The position numbers were made by a program, and so were the translations under genes. Under the pieces are notes generated by a model. It worked only from the letters and a program-made list of their open reading frames with translations. It did no database searches and had not been told where the DNA came from. From assembly GCA_019915135.1 (NCBI GenBank), contig JAHLMK010000025.1:1-64000 (forward strand): 64,000 nucleotides of DNA, given 5' to 3'. Below, in pieces: positions 11,741 to 22,061 of the stretch (positions are counted from its first letter, which is position 1; every line of letters begins with the position of its first letter). This DNA is from Strobilurus pachycystidiatus (lineage: Eukaryota > Basidiomycota > Agaricomycetes > Agaricales > Physalacriaceae).

Positions 11741-13754
11741 ATGGCCGATGCCGCTGCATTACTGTTCGTCACCACGCATTGACACTCAACGGCGGCGACT
11801 CACCGGTTTCATAGGTTGGCCTTCAGGAATGGCAACGTCCCTCAATGCATTCACTCGTACGCGTGCCCTTACAGGGCGTCTCACTCTCGCTGACTCCCTC
11901 TCCTCCATAGGTCGCCCAAGAAGACGCGGGATATCGACGACTGGCGTAATGGAAGAAAGCGGTCAGACGCGTCAGAGGAGGAATCATCTTCAGAAGATAT
12001 AGGATACCAGTGTGTCCTGACTTCTATGACATTTTACCTCTAGCTTTAACGCGCTGCAGGATTATGTATGGAGAAGACAGTGTCGCCACTGATCCGGATT
12101 CTTCGTCTTTCTTTGGATCCGTCAACTCTCGTCCCCAGTCTCCGGCATATCGGTATGTTACTTTGGGCAGGGCAGCAAAGCTTATGTCTGATTCTTCCAG
12201 ACCTAGACAGGACCTGGAGAGCGAAGACTTCAGCGATGAAGAAAAGCCCAACTCTCCAGTGAATTCCGATCCTGTCAACCCACGCCAAGATACTGGGCTG
12301 GCTGCGTGTGATTCTGGACCATCGAAGGAACCTCACCCTTCCCCAGAGGTTGCTGTCCTCCGCGAAGACAATGGACTTTCATCTGGATCAGAAGCTGCGG
12401 TGCGAAATGATACCACTTCCGTCAACCCACCGTCGAGAGAGCACGGAAAACGTCCCCGGGCTACAACAGTGGGGCTTAGTCCATCGGGTTATTCCCCAGA
12501 CCGCAAACGTGTCCGCACCTTCTCGACGCCCTCCTCTCGACTCGGCCCTTTCACTCTGACTCCTCATAATGTGGTCGTTACGCCCAAACCTAGCGTCGAC
12601 TTTGATGTGCCTCTGTCACCCAAGGCAGGGCAGCGGTTGGCAACACTACGCGCCGACAAGGAGAAATCTGCACTGTCTGCTACTAGTGCCTCCCCAGTTG
12701 TGCTGACAGCCTCTGTCTCCCACGGTCGATCTGCAAAAGCTTCCCCGGATGTATCGCTAGATGAACAGGATTATTCGACTCCCGAGATAACAACACCGCC
12801 CGCTACCGAGTCGTCAGACCCCATCCCTACGCCTGCGGCGAAGCCAGTGGCAGACGAAGCCTCTGTTGTTCTTGGATATCTTTCGGTGGACGGGGAGATC
12901 GACGGAGAGTATAGCGACGACGACGATATTGACGACGACGACGAAATTTCCGAATCAGACATTGATGAAGGACCTAGTGCTGATACGGGTGAGGAAGATG
13001 TGCTTGTGCAAGCAAAGTTCTGCGCGAGTTGGGTTTCAGATACACCCATTGAATCCCAGTGAGACATTCATTCTTCGTATCGTATCCTTCAGATTATGAT
13101 GTTGACGTCTTTCTTAGGCTACGTCCGGGTACGTTCATCCACATGCATGTGAAGGGATACCCACTTGTCCTACACAAGTACTTGTACGCATCATCTCCAT
13201 TCATGTCCGTGTCCTTTATCTGATGACCTTTCAGCGCCGACGGAAAGCACACCTACTGGACCCCACCTCTCGGAAAGCAGCTCGACCAAGTCAAAGCGAA
13301 ACACCCCGACCTTGAACCGGCGATATTCCTCTTCGCACTCAAGAAGCCCGATCCCCACCCCGACGAGATTTTCGAATGTCCCATGACCTCCTGCGGAAAT
13401 GCATCGTTTGCGTACAAGGACCACATCATCCACAACAAAGCTGCGCACCGTACCGAGTCTGATTTGTATGGGAAGAAGGTCAAACGCTATACGTGCGAGC
13501 TGTGTCCCAAGCAGATCTTCCAGGATCTCGAGATCTTCACGGACCACGTAGAGATGGCGCACCTCCGGGCTGGCGAGCTTGTGTGCCCGCATTGCTCGAT
13601 GTCGATGCTAGGCTGTGTGATGAGATATGCGAGGTCGATGTGGCATACGCACATGAAAGGCTGTCCGGCGTTGCGAAAGATTGGGAAGAATTTCAGGGAT
13701 AAGGAGTTTACGCTCTTGAAGCCGGAATTTTATAAGGCTATTGCGCTTGATTAA
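11741..13754 (+). CDS. acidic Ser-rich protein with C-terminal C2H2-like zinc fingers
   Basis: The confident part runs from 'SPKKTRDIDDWRNGRKRSD' (exon after the acceptor at about 11911) through the long exon 12060-13057. Two further introns follow: 13058 GTGAGA...TTCTTAG, then GTACGC...TTTCAG at about 13182-13234. The stop is TAA 13752-13754. The middle is low-complexity Ser/Pro/Asp-rich with a poly-acidic run (YSDDDDIDDDDEISESDID). The C-terminus carries finger-like Cys/His sets: 'FECPMTSC...HIIHNKAAH', 'YTCELC...FTDHVEMAH' and 'LVCPHC...SMWHTHMKGC'. This suggests a nuclear DNA- or protein-binding role. The N-terminus is uncertain: ATG 11741 is the nearest candidate, but the first donor would be a weak GTCACC. 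A decayed copy of the 3' end is at 17419-17610. Confidence 0.68.
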
Positions 13755-14171
13755 AGTGGGGGCAAGTGTTTGTAGGTTATAGTGGGAATATATATTATTG
13801 TTTTCTGGATTAGTGTCGAGTTTGCGGGGCGCAGAGTTCGAATCGACGAAGGCCTATACTGTAATGTGTTTTTTTGACTGACCGTACGAAGCTATTTGTG
13901 TTCTCTAGCGTCCGGCGATCAGTAATTGGTCCGTGCCGAGTATGAATGAATGAATGAGAGCGTCGGGGCTCTTCATCTATAGCGCGATGAGCCCTCTGTT
14001 GGATTCTGGACGCTTGACTCCACCTTCTTTGCGGTCGCATCTCTTCTTGTGGCTTTCCAGTGAAATGCAGGATGAAGAACGCGTAGATATCACTTCCGAT
14101 GAGTCACGATCCTTAGAGAGTAAGTGGGATCAGTGATAATTGCATCCACATTGTCCGCGTAAGATAAGTGA
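13755..14171. other. intergenic, convergent 3' ends
   Basis: 3' flank of the zinc-finger gene. The first 100 bp has a diverged copy at 17477-17610. Otherwise no signal. Confidence 0.5.
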
Positions 14172-16983
14172 CTAAAGATCTCGCGTGTAGAATGCATTGA
14201 TAGCTTGTGAAACTATCTTACACGTCTCCTCCAGTACTTGACGCGTCAAATCGCTTTGCACCGACTTCAGCAGGTTTCTTGCCGCCCATCTATCGGGATG
14301 AAATACGACCTTGGCCTTGGAGACCATCTTCTTGTACTCCAGCTCCGACAGCGTACCCTTCGCGTGGTTGAAGAATGCGTCGACATCCTTCCAAGCGAAT
14401 GCCACGCGATTCAAACCGGCTATGTACCCAGGCTCAAGGAGGGTTGGCCAAGGAATGCTCAGCGAGGTCAGCGGCTGCTCCTCTGAGAAGGTGAGAGTTG
14501 GAAATTCTTCCAGCACCAGCTGGAATCGGGACAGAGCCTTGGCATTCTGCCAATGTCTCCCGCGGATGGCCGCAAAATGATTTCGATCGCGAGTCTGGCA
14601 TCGTGCTTCCTCCTTCTCCGTAGCTTGATCCCATTTGTGTCGCCTCGCTTTCTCTTCGTATTCTCGCTTTCTTCTTTCTTCTTCTTCCCTTCGTTTCTGC
14701 TCTGCAATTTGAGCAGCCAAGCGTTTCAGTTCCTCCTCTTCCAGTCTCTTTTTGCGTTCCCTTTCCGCCCGAGCCTGCCGCTCGGCCTCCTCCTCCTTCT
14801 TCCGCTTCTCTTCAGATTGTTCCCTTTTCAACTTCGCCTCATTCGCTACTCTGTCCTTCTCTGCCTTTGCCATCTTCGCCATATAACGCCTTGTTGCTTC
14901 CCTCGTCGCCTCCTCGCGCTCTTCTCTCTCAGCGCGCTCTCGCTTCTCCTTGGCGCTATCCCATAGTGAACGGTCAAGCTCCATGCTCAAAATTTTGCAG
15001 CGGGATTCCGCCAGTGCCAGGTCGTGACGAACAGTACCGACGCCTGCCTTCAAGTCGGCATTCTCGGCCTGCAGATCCTTTACTGTCGTCTGCGCCGTAG
15101 CCAGGTCTGCTTCGGTGCGCGCACAATCCTCTTTTGCGCGGCTCGCCTGGGAACGCTCCTCGGTCAGCTTGGTTTGGTTCTTTGTATTGATCTCCTCCAG
15201 CTCTGATACACGAGTCTTCAGAAGCTCCTCTCTAGTTTGCCCAACATCAATATCCCTCTGGAGTGCCGCTGCTTTCTTCTCCTGAGCCTGAGACTTAGCA
15301 GTGGCCGCCAAGACTTTGTTGAGAAACACCTCCCTCTCTGTCTTTGCCTCCGCTAGTAGTATTCCCAGCGCGTCCTTGTCCTTCTCCAAATCTTCGAGGG
15401 ATTGTCGCATTCCCTCGATCTGCACATTCAACCGAGCCGAAATTTCGTCACGCTCGATCTGCAACGCAGCGTTCGCTGCCTCGAGCTCGTCACTCTTTGA
15501 TCCAAGTTTTTGCTGATACGTGCCAAGGCTAGCTTTGTCCGCCACAAGCAAGCCAAGTTGATATGAGAGGGCGCGGGATAATGCCCAGAGATGATTACGT
15601 TCGTCCACCAGGTTGTTCATCGCTGACTCGTTGCTCTGCATTCCCGGGGCTGCCTGACCATCAAACGCCGAGTTCAACTGCTGCGTAAGAAGGCTGTTTT
15701 GCTCCTCCAAAGAGCGTACTCTTTCAACCAAGTAGCAATTGCGATCAAACAGCCCTTGTTGGTCGGCACAGATCTCCATGTCTGCTTCGTCATCGTGAGC
15801 AGAGGTTAATCGCTGCGTAAGAAGGAGGTTGTCCTCCTTCAATGAGCGTACCCTCTCAGCCAAGTAGCAATTCCGATCAAATAACCCTTGCTTGTCGGCA
15901 CAGACCTCCTCCGTGTCTGTCTGGGAGTCGAGGGCAGAGTTCAATTGCTGAGTGATGCGGTTGTTCTCCTCCTCCAACGAGTATAACATCTCGGTTAAGT
16001 GAGCGGAACTACCAAGCAACCCTTCCTTCTCAATGAAAAGGCCGCCTAGCTGTTCGTGGAGGCTACAGACCTCAGAGGCCATGGCCTCCTTCACCCCCAA
16101 CAAATTATGCAGGTCCTGCTGATAGCCCTCGCAAAGTGTCTGCAGGTTCTTTTCCGAAAGACGCAATGCATCCCCTTCCAACTCCAATGCGTGTCGGGAA
16201 GCTTCCATTTCCTCGAGGCGTTTCATTCGCCAAGAAAAAGACATAGTCTCTCTTGGCGTCGTCTTGAGAGGACTACCGCTCGGAGAAGGAAGTGGTTGGG
16301 ACAATGGAGGAGAAGGAGCTGTAGCGGGAAGGGGCCCATTACGTTGCAGATCGGGAAACGAATACGGTGTGGCAGTCGTCGAAGAAGACGCATCTGTCGC
16401 GGACCCTGGAGTAGTATCTGCCTGAAAAGGGTACGTCTCAAGCTCGGCGGCGTGGAGTGCTTCGGAATATCATACCATCTCTCGATTTGGACCCTCAGCT
16501 TCTGAAGGAATACGACCCGGCAAACCAGGTGGTTGAGACGAAGGATTCGGAGGTGCAATAGAAGTAGCAAGAAGGGCCTGTAAAGTTGGCAAGGCAGCCG
16601 TTATCGTAGAGCGCTTGTCTGTTACAAATGCGTCTTCTACCGAAGCAGGGGCAGAATTCTCCTGGGGCCAAGGGGACAGGTTACATGCGGAGAGTGCTTG
16701 GAGTCAAGCCACTTACAACATTGTCTTGGTTTGCGTCTTCAGACACAGACTCAGGCTCAACTTTGGTTTGCGTCATCTGTAAAGCACAAAAACATATACA
16801 TCACGAGGAATGAAAGTACAGAATGAACTATGACATACCCACGAGAGCATGCCTAGTCCAGAGGCAGCCGAGTTGTATCTCTTCTCGTACGGGTCTTGCG
16901 GCGACTCTACCACTGTGTCATAAGGAGCAAATCAAGATCAAGAATAGATACTTGCTGTCAAATAGCCAAGAGACGAACGACAT
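14172..16983 (-). CDS. long coiled-coil protein with C-terminal J-like (HPD) domain
   Basis: The large exon 14172-16436 encodes most of the protein; upstream exons are joined by introns near 16437-16490 and 16663-16719. The N-terminus starts at ATG 16983 (MSFVSWLFD). It fits in phase only if the first intron is a 43-bp GC-AG intron (GCAAGT...CACAG), giving 'MVESPQDPYEKRYNSAASGL'. A Ser/Pro-rich region follows, then an extended coiled coil of about 500 residues. This contains near-identical tandem 44-residue repeats ('QGLFDRNCYLAERVRSL' and 'QGLFDRNCYLVERVRSL') and a KR/E-rich charged helix. The last 110 residues include 'YKKMVSKAKVVFHPDRWAAR', a J-domain core with an intact HPD motif, suggesting an Hsp70 co-chaperone on a scaffold. 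The C-terminal position of the J domain is unusual. Confidence 0.8.
15633..16034 (-). repeat. in-frame tandem repeats in the coiled-coil gene (44-46 codons, three units)
   Basis: Two adjacent 132-bp units (about 15633-15764 and 15765-15896) are highly similar in DNA and protein (cores 'QGLFDRNCYLVERVRSLEEQ' and 'QGLFDRNCYLAERVRSLKED'). A more diverged third unit ('KEGLLGSSAHLTEMLYSLEE') lies at about 15897-16034. The high DNA identity suggests recent expansion or conversion. Confidence 0.8.
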
Positions 16984-17418
16984 GATGGCCAGTCGACGAG
17001 GAAGAATTCCTCAAGTGATCGGATAATGCGTAAGGGAGAAGACAAAACTGGAGCCCGTGCACAACACCGTCAAGCTAGCTACACGGGTGACGGCAGCAGG
17101 ACGGGATTATGCTCCCATCTATGATCTGAGTCTTCATTGACAAGCGGGAGTGACTCGGAACAGACCATCAATGTTCGGCACGAGTCAGAAGAATGCTTCA
17201 GAACTTCAAACCCCACGACGATAAGCATGAACCTGGCTGTACCGAGCACTGCCAAGAGCACGCTTAGCTAGGAATGCTATCCTAGCGAGAATGGCAGGAA
17301 AAGATGACATAGGCAGGCCTGGAGGCTTTGTGCCGTGCATTGATTGAATGATGGCCGAGCGAGTCAAATGTGCGGCACCTCGGCGTGCGGAGGGATCGTT
17401 CTAGTCGAGCCTCCAGCA
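16984..17418. other. intergenic
   Basis: 5' flank of the coiled-coil gene up to the decayed zinc-finger fragment. No gene seen. Confidence 0.5.
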
Positions 17419-17610
17419 GGATGAGGGATTCACGCCCTTAGAGCCGGAATTCTATAAGGGTATTGCACTTGATTGAGGTTGGGGCGAGTGATTGTAGGTT
17501 ATGTAGTAGGATCTGTCATATTGTCTCACGTGTATCTGATTATCTTCATATTTGTGCGGTTGTTCTATATACTACAAGCAGCAAGGTTTGAACCGTCTGG
17601 AACTGATGAA
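17419..17610 (+). pseudogene. fragment of the zinc-finger gene (last codons and 3' flank)
   Basis: Aligns with 13698-13860 of the zinc-finger gene. Codons 17420-17476 read DEGFTPLEPEFYKGIALD-stop, against DKEFTLLKPEFYKAIALD-stop in the parent. The similarity continues past the stop ('tgtaggttat' and onward). The upstream part of the gene is absent, so this is a truncated duplicate. It directly abuts the broken end of the decayed DUF6534 copy. Confidence 0.75.
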
Positions 17611-17639
17611 ACATGCAATGTCTGGCGAGCTAAGGCGTA

Positions 17640-18522
17640 GCTCAGTGGGTTTTGAGCTAGAGTAGACGTATGTTAGGATCTCACATAGTGAGTCATGCAG
17701 ATATGTAGCGATGAGAAAACATCACACAGTGCTGCGCCACCGCACCGAAACTAAAACAGACTGACCGACGAAGAAATTTGGCCTGTGAATTACAGAACTG
17801 ACACCGATAGCAAGGGAAGTTTCTTTGGTGTTGAGCTTTGTAGTATTTCCAGTTTTGAGAGCAAGACCCACCTGTGAGGAGCCCAGCGGCTGCGCTCCCT
17901 GGAGCGTCATTGACCATTGAACAATTGATCGGGTTTCACAGCTCACAAAGCTGATAATCATTGGTGCCATTCTTCTTCAACCTGAGAAGATGAACATCCG
18001 GTAAGCGAGAAAATTTGGCTGATACAGGACACTGATTTCAGCTGTGGTTTCGGATTCACTCTGGTGAAGAACGGGAGGCGTACCTATCCCGCTCATCATT
18101 GGTATTCTGAGCCAATGGAAGTGCACGCCGGTGGGAGATGTAACATCCTCGAAGCCAACCGCGCAGATGGCGACTCGACGCGTTGTCGGTGACAGATACG
18201 GTTTCAAATGAACTCAGTTGCATACACGCCATAAACGAGGCAGCACGTTAAGTAGCGGTCGCTGCTTGAGGCCTGATAATAAATACCTAGCAAGGAAGAA
18301 TCAGAGGCCGGTGTCGTGATCAGTGGGTGAGAGCTAACATGTCTGAACAGAGAGTGTGCTGTAAAGCGACCAGTCCACTATGAAGCCCGTGAGCTGTCAG
18401 GGCACTCCATTCCACAAGAAGCGGAGACTGTGAGAAACAGATTCATCAGAGGAGCAGAGCTGAGAACAATGTTTCAGGATGGTGTAGAAAACTCACTAAG
18501 CAAGCAAAGACATACACGCCAT
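17640..18522 (-). pseudogene. decayed DUF6534 gene, copy B
   Basis: Recognisable pieces in the same order as copy A: a start at 18522 (MACMSLLA), a 13-nt exon CTCTGCTCCTCTG whose donor is now AT instead of GT, 'LTGFIVDWSLYSTLSVQT', 'CLVYGVYATEF', 'GVHFHWLRIPMMSGIG', 'LAYRMFIFSG' and 'TKETSLAIGV', and a last remnant resembling 'CGGAAxCD...MTHYV'. There is an in-frame TGA right after 'ATEFI', at least one frameshift near 18180-18215, and a stop after 'IFSG'. The two C-terminal exons are missing. It is closer to copy A than to copy C. Confidence 0.8.
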
Positions 18523-19145
18523 CACATCATAGTAAGAGAGAGCGAGAGCCTGTGAGGACTTTTTGGAAGCACTCTATATACCCTGACCAGGAACTGTGAC
18601 CGAGTAAGAGGAAGCTGATGATCTCCACAAGTTGTGACAGTCTGTGCGAAGACATTTGTAACTTGAATGAAAGAAGACAGATCACCATGATAGATGCATG
18701 ATGGTCTCCCGACTCACGAGTCAGAGCTCTCGATGGCTTCTAGTGACGCCGCCAATAATGCGGCCCTACACTTTCGACTGACATGCGGGATGTAGATATC
18801 ATGACCTCAAACCGTCTTTGAGTGACTAGGCCGGCAATTATGAGTGAAGTCTGTGTGCGGAACTATCGGGATTGGAGGTCTCGCGTTGAAAGAACGCAAA
18901 TAGTCGGAACCCGGAGGAATGGCGCGTTTCTTGCGCTGGGAACAGCTTGAATGAGAAAATCAAGTGTTCCCGTTGAGCAAAGTTGCGGGGTTGGCGCCCT
19001 TTAATCTCGCGGTATTTGGGTTGCTAGGCATAGGCTCCCTGAAGATGAGCTTTGAAGGTAAGCGGAAAATGCAGCGACGCTGTCAATCTATGTGGGCAAA
19101 GTAAGCATGGAAGACTTATAGGAGTAGTAAGGTACAGGTAAGGTA
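18523..19145. other. intergenic
   Basis: Between the decayed and intact DUF6534 copies. No ORF or repeat recognised. Confidence 0.5.
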
Positions 19146-20535
19146 TCAATAAGTCTCCCTTCGTAGGACTGGTATGTCCTCCGTCCGCGTTCTGCTCATC
19201 CTCAAGCTAGATCGTGTTGGTTTTGTCGAAAGAAGTCCGTCTCTGGTGGATTGCAGTGATGACGCCGATCCCGCCGAATCTTCTCCGTCGGAGGCGTCAA
19301 CTCGGAAGCGAAGACTTTCCAAGTTCACCTCTTCGTTGATGTGTTCGTCCGTTATTTTCAGACGTGCATTCAGGACCATCATCATGGCGATAGCATAGAG
19401 CTTGGGTACGATGAGGGCGACGGTCGTGTACGGAGCCTCATGTGGAAATGCGAGGAATAGTACAAGGTTCAGAATAGCAGCGACGGCTGAGAAAGAATTC
19501 GGTCAGCTATGCTCAGAATCAAGACTGGCCGAGTTACCAGTCAATGAACCTGTTTCAACCGCTACCCGAATAAGCTTCGACAGGATTCTATGCGTGTGGC
19601 GAAGGCCAGTATTGCTTTTAGAGAGCTGAGATAGATGTTCAGCGCCAAAGCTTTTATATCGTTATGTGTAAGTACTCACGTAGTATGTCATGAAAATCGC
19701 TATCAGGAGGTCGCATGATGCCGCTCCAGTGCACCATATCTACCCTCCCGTTATGTGAGTTATACACAATGAAACTGCTCGGCTCACAATGATGAAGATC
19801 TTGGTAGTCTTGCCACTGAGTTGCATTATGTTACCGACTTTGTAGGCCATAACCCCAGTAGTGAAGCCACTAGCCGTACTAACGAGCGCGATCTGAAAAG
19901 CCCATCAGACTCAGCATCCGAACTGAGGACAGAACTTGCGGCCACGATGATACAAGGGATCAATCGGCTCGTTGACAGTACGAATATGCGATACGCGTAA
20001 AACACCTGGCCAATGCACGCCACTACGCCCCATATGAACATCGGCTTCGAGAGGTGTCAGAGGTCATACCTATGCCACTGATGATCGGCACAGTCAGCCA
20101 GTGATGATGCATTGCGGTCAAAGCCTCCATGTCGCCGAACCCGGAGGCAAAGATCGAAAATGCGTCCATGGTACCTAAGAGCGTCTGAATGCATTCGATG
20201 AGGTACACGCCATAGACGAGGCATCTAGTGATTCGACGGTCGTTCCGGAAGCCTTCGTAATAAAGATCTGAAGATCAATAGCGTCAATGGATGCGTATGA
20301 CTCGCGGATCGAACACGAACATATTTGGGCAGAAAGCGTGCTGAACAGGCACCAGTTCACAACGAACCCTATGAGCTAGCTCGAGCGTCAGGCTCGAATC
20401 GTTCAGGCGCAATAACACATTCTCACCAAAGGGCCAGCACTGGTCAATCGGATTAAATTTCATTTCGTACGATCGATAGAAGAAAACATACACTTTCACT
20501 GCTTCGCTACCCAGCGTGGCGGTGGCTATAAGCAT
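19146..20535 (-). CDS. DUF6534-type seven-transmembrane protein, copy C
   Basis: Starts at ATG 20535 (MLIATATLGSEAVK), exon 1 20492-20535. Exon 2 is a 13-nt microexon at 20427-20439 (T GCT GGC CCT TTG), followed by 'LIGFVVNWCLFSTLSAQI'. The rest reads through phased introns: 'CLVYGVYLIECIQTLLGTMD', 'MHHHWLTVPIISGIG', 'VACIGQVFYAYRIFVLS', 'TASGFTTGVMAYKVGNIMQL', 'AASCDLLIAIFMTYY', 'KLIRVAVETGSLTAVAAILN' and 'VPKLYAIAMMMVLNARL', then a hydrophilic tail ending RRETY. It has the same exon layout as copy A. It appears intact; function unknown. Confidence 0.8.
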
Positions 20536-21011
20536 GGTGGGCGAAGGGCCAAACTGGCACCCTCACCCGAGTATATGTACTAACATGTGTTCCCGTGAGA
20601 ACCTTCTTTGATGCTCGAAACGTTGCGAAGGCTGTGAGGAAGATCGATGCCGTTAGCTTTGCCATGGACGGCATTACCTACGCCGGACGACATCGTGGTG
20701 CATTGAATGGTTACTGGAGGACAGACTAGGATCCGAACAGAGAGCAACATGGTCCCTTGTTCCAGCATGTCTTTGGACTGGCGCGTGGAAACGTGGAAAA
20801 TGAGGAATGGATGTGACGGTTGTGAGGTGAATCGGTCTGATCTCTCCAAATGCCTGGTGCACCGTCACCTGTCTTTATTGTCGAAAAGAAGCTGTTGAAC
20901 CTTAAGTTGTGAGCGGCCTGAAAGGAACCAGCCAAAAAGTGACATAAATAACTGACGAAGGGGCTGAGTTGGACGCGTCGTTCATGAGGTAGAATTGCGT
21001 AACTTACACGC
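20536..21011. other. intergenic
   Basis: Upstream of DUF6534-C and downstream of the H3-tail gene. Short ORFs only (for example 20580-20849 minus), with no recognisable family. Confidence 0.45.
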
Positions 21012-21696
21012 TCAGACCCGAGATTTTTTCGCAGTCATGCATTCTTCTATGATATCTACAGAAGGGCTCCGTTTGCGAGTCGAGGTGCCAACACTGGATC
21101 GCGCGGACCCTTCATCTTCTTCAACTGCTCCTGAATACGAATCTTCGATCGCCTGGTTCTCGTCCTCGCTTTCATTTTCCGAGTCCGAATCCACTTCACC
21201 CATGGCCGTGTCCGGTCCATACACCTCTATTGTCTGTCTCGACACGGAAACGCTCCACCATTCCGCCTTGGTGAATTGCTTCTCTGCGCGGAAAGGTCTG
21301 CGATGATCCCAGTGGCCAACGAAGCCCAAGTCTTCCGCCTCGTCCAAAGACCCATATATCGCGCTATCCATATTTTCGCGCGCACTTCTGATAGCCGCTC
21401 GATTGGCTGCTTTGAGGGTGGTGTAGAATGATTCCGTTTCTTCGCGCGTATCTTCCGTCGGATGCCAGTAGTTCGATTCCGCAGTCTCTGTGACAGCGTA
21501 GACAGTCATCTTCTTGCACCTCTGCGGTTTCGAAGGTGGCTTCCGCCCAGTCAGGGCGGCTCGGCGACTATTTTCTTGTAGCTGTCGTCGAGGGGCCATG
21601 CCTGTCCGAAGCAATTGGCACGATAGAATGAGCAGAGTCACAGAAGAAAGACGGACCACCGGTTGATTTCCGCGCTGTTTGCTTAGTACGAGCCAT
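21012..21696 (-). CDS. histone H3 tail-bearing protein of unknown family (putative H3 mimic)
   Basis: Exon 1 (21657-21696) encodes MARTKQTARKSTG, residue-for-residue the start of histone H3. After a 55-bp intron (21602-21656, GTCCGT...GGACAG) the frame continues 'GMAPRRQLQENSRRAALTGR', then 'KPPSKPQRCKK'. This is a diverged version of H3 residues 13-40, with K14 replaced by Met, K18 by Arg, and TGG-VKKPHR recalled as TGRKPPSKPQR. From Met45 the protein is unrelated to histones: 'MTVYAVTETAESNYW', 'TLKAANRAAIRSARE', 'GHWDHRRPF', then an acidic Ser/Glu/Asp region and a basic end 'RKRSPSV...AKKSRV' that looks like a nuclear signal. Total 209 aa; no H3 histone fold. The core is shared with the tandem paralogue at 22062-22828, which lacks a convincing tail. 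I infer a nuclear protein exposing H3K4/K9-type sites. Function is not known. Confidence 0.75.
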
Positions 21697-22061
21697 CGTG
21701 CTGATGTAAGGTGAAGCTGGACCAGAGAGCGCTGGACCGTGATGGTTGAGAGCAAGTCGTCGATGGCACGTGTTCCCAACGCGTCGAAATTCAAATTCAT
21801 TTTTGTGTTGACACGGTATTGGGAGCCATGGGAACGCGTGGCTTCAATTATACCTATCATTACCGTGGCTTCTCTGCAAGACATAATCTGATCGATGATC
21901 TGCGCGCCTCAAGCTCACTGCTACGCGTCATCTCTACTTGTTTCGTAGCTTATTCTTTTTCCAGCTCTGCAAACCTGGAGAGCCGCTGCAAGTCTCAGAC
22001 TGCAATTTTGCGCTCGTCAAAGTAGGCCACTACACAAAGGCAGAACTCTCACTCAAGCTTT
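21697..22061. other. intergenic between tandem paralogues
   Basis: About 365 bp. It should contain the promoter of the H3-tail gene and the 3' flank of its paralogue. No other feature seen. Confidence 0.5.

Noticed and set aside
11601..12002. 133-codon plus-strand ORF over the zinc-finger gene's first exons
   Set aside because: It reads a different frame through well-formed introns and lacks protein-like composition.
13810..13870. tRNA-like GAGTTCGAATC downstream of the zinc-finger gene
   Set aside because: No cloverleaf could be drawn, and the string is not conserved in the duplicated fragment at 17590.
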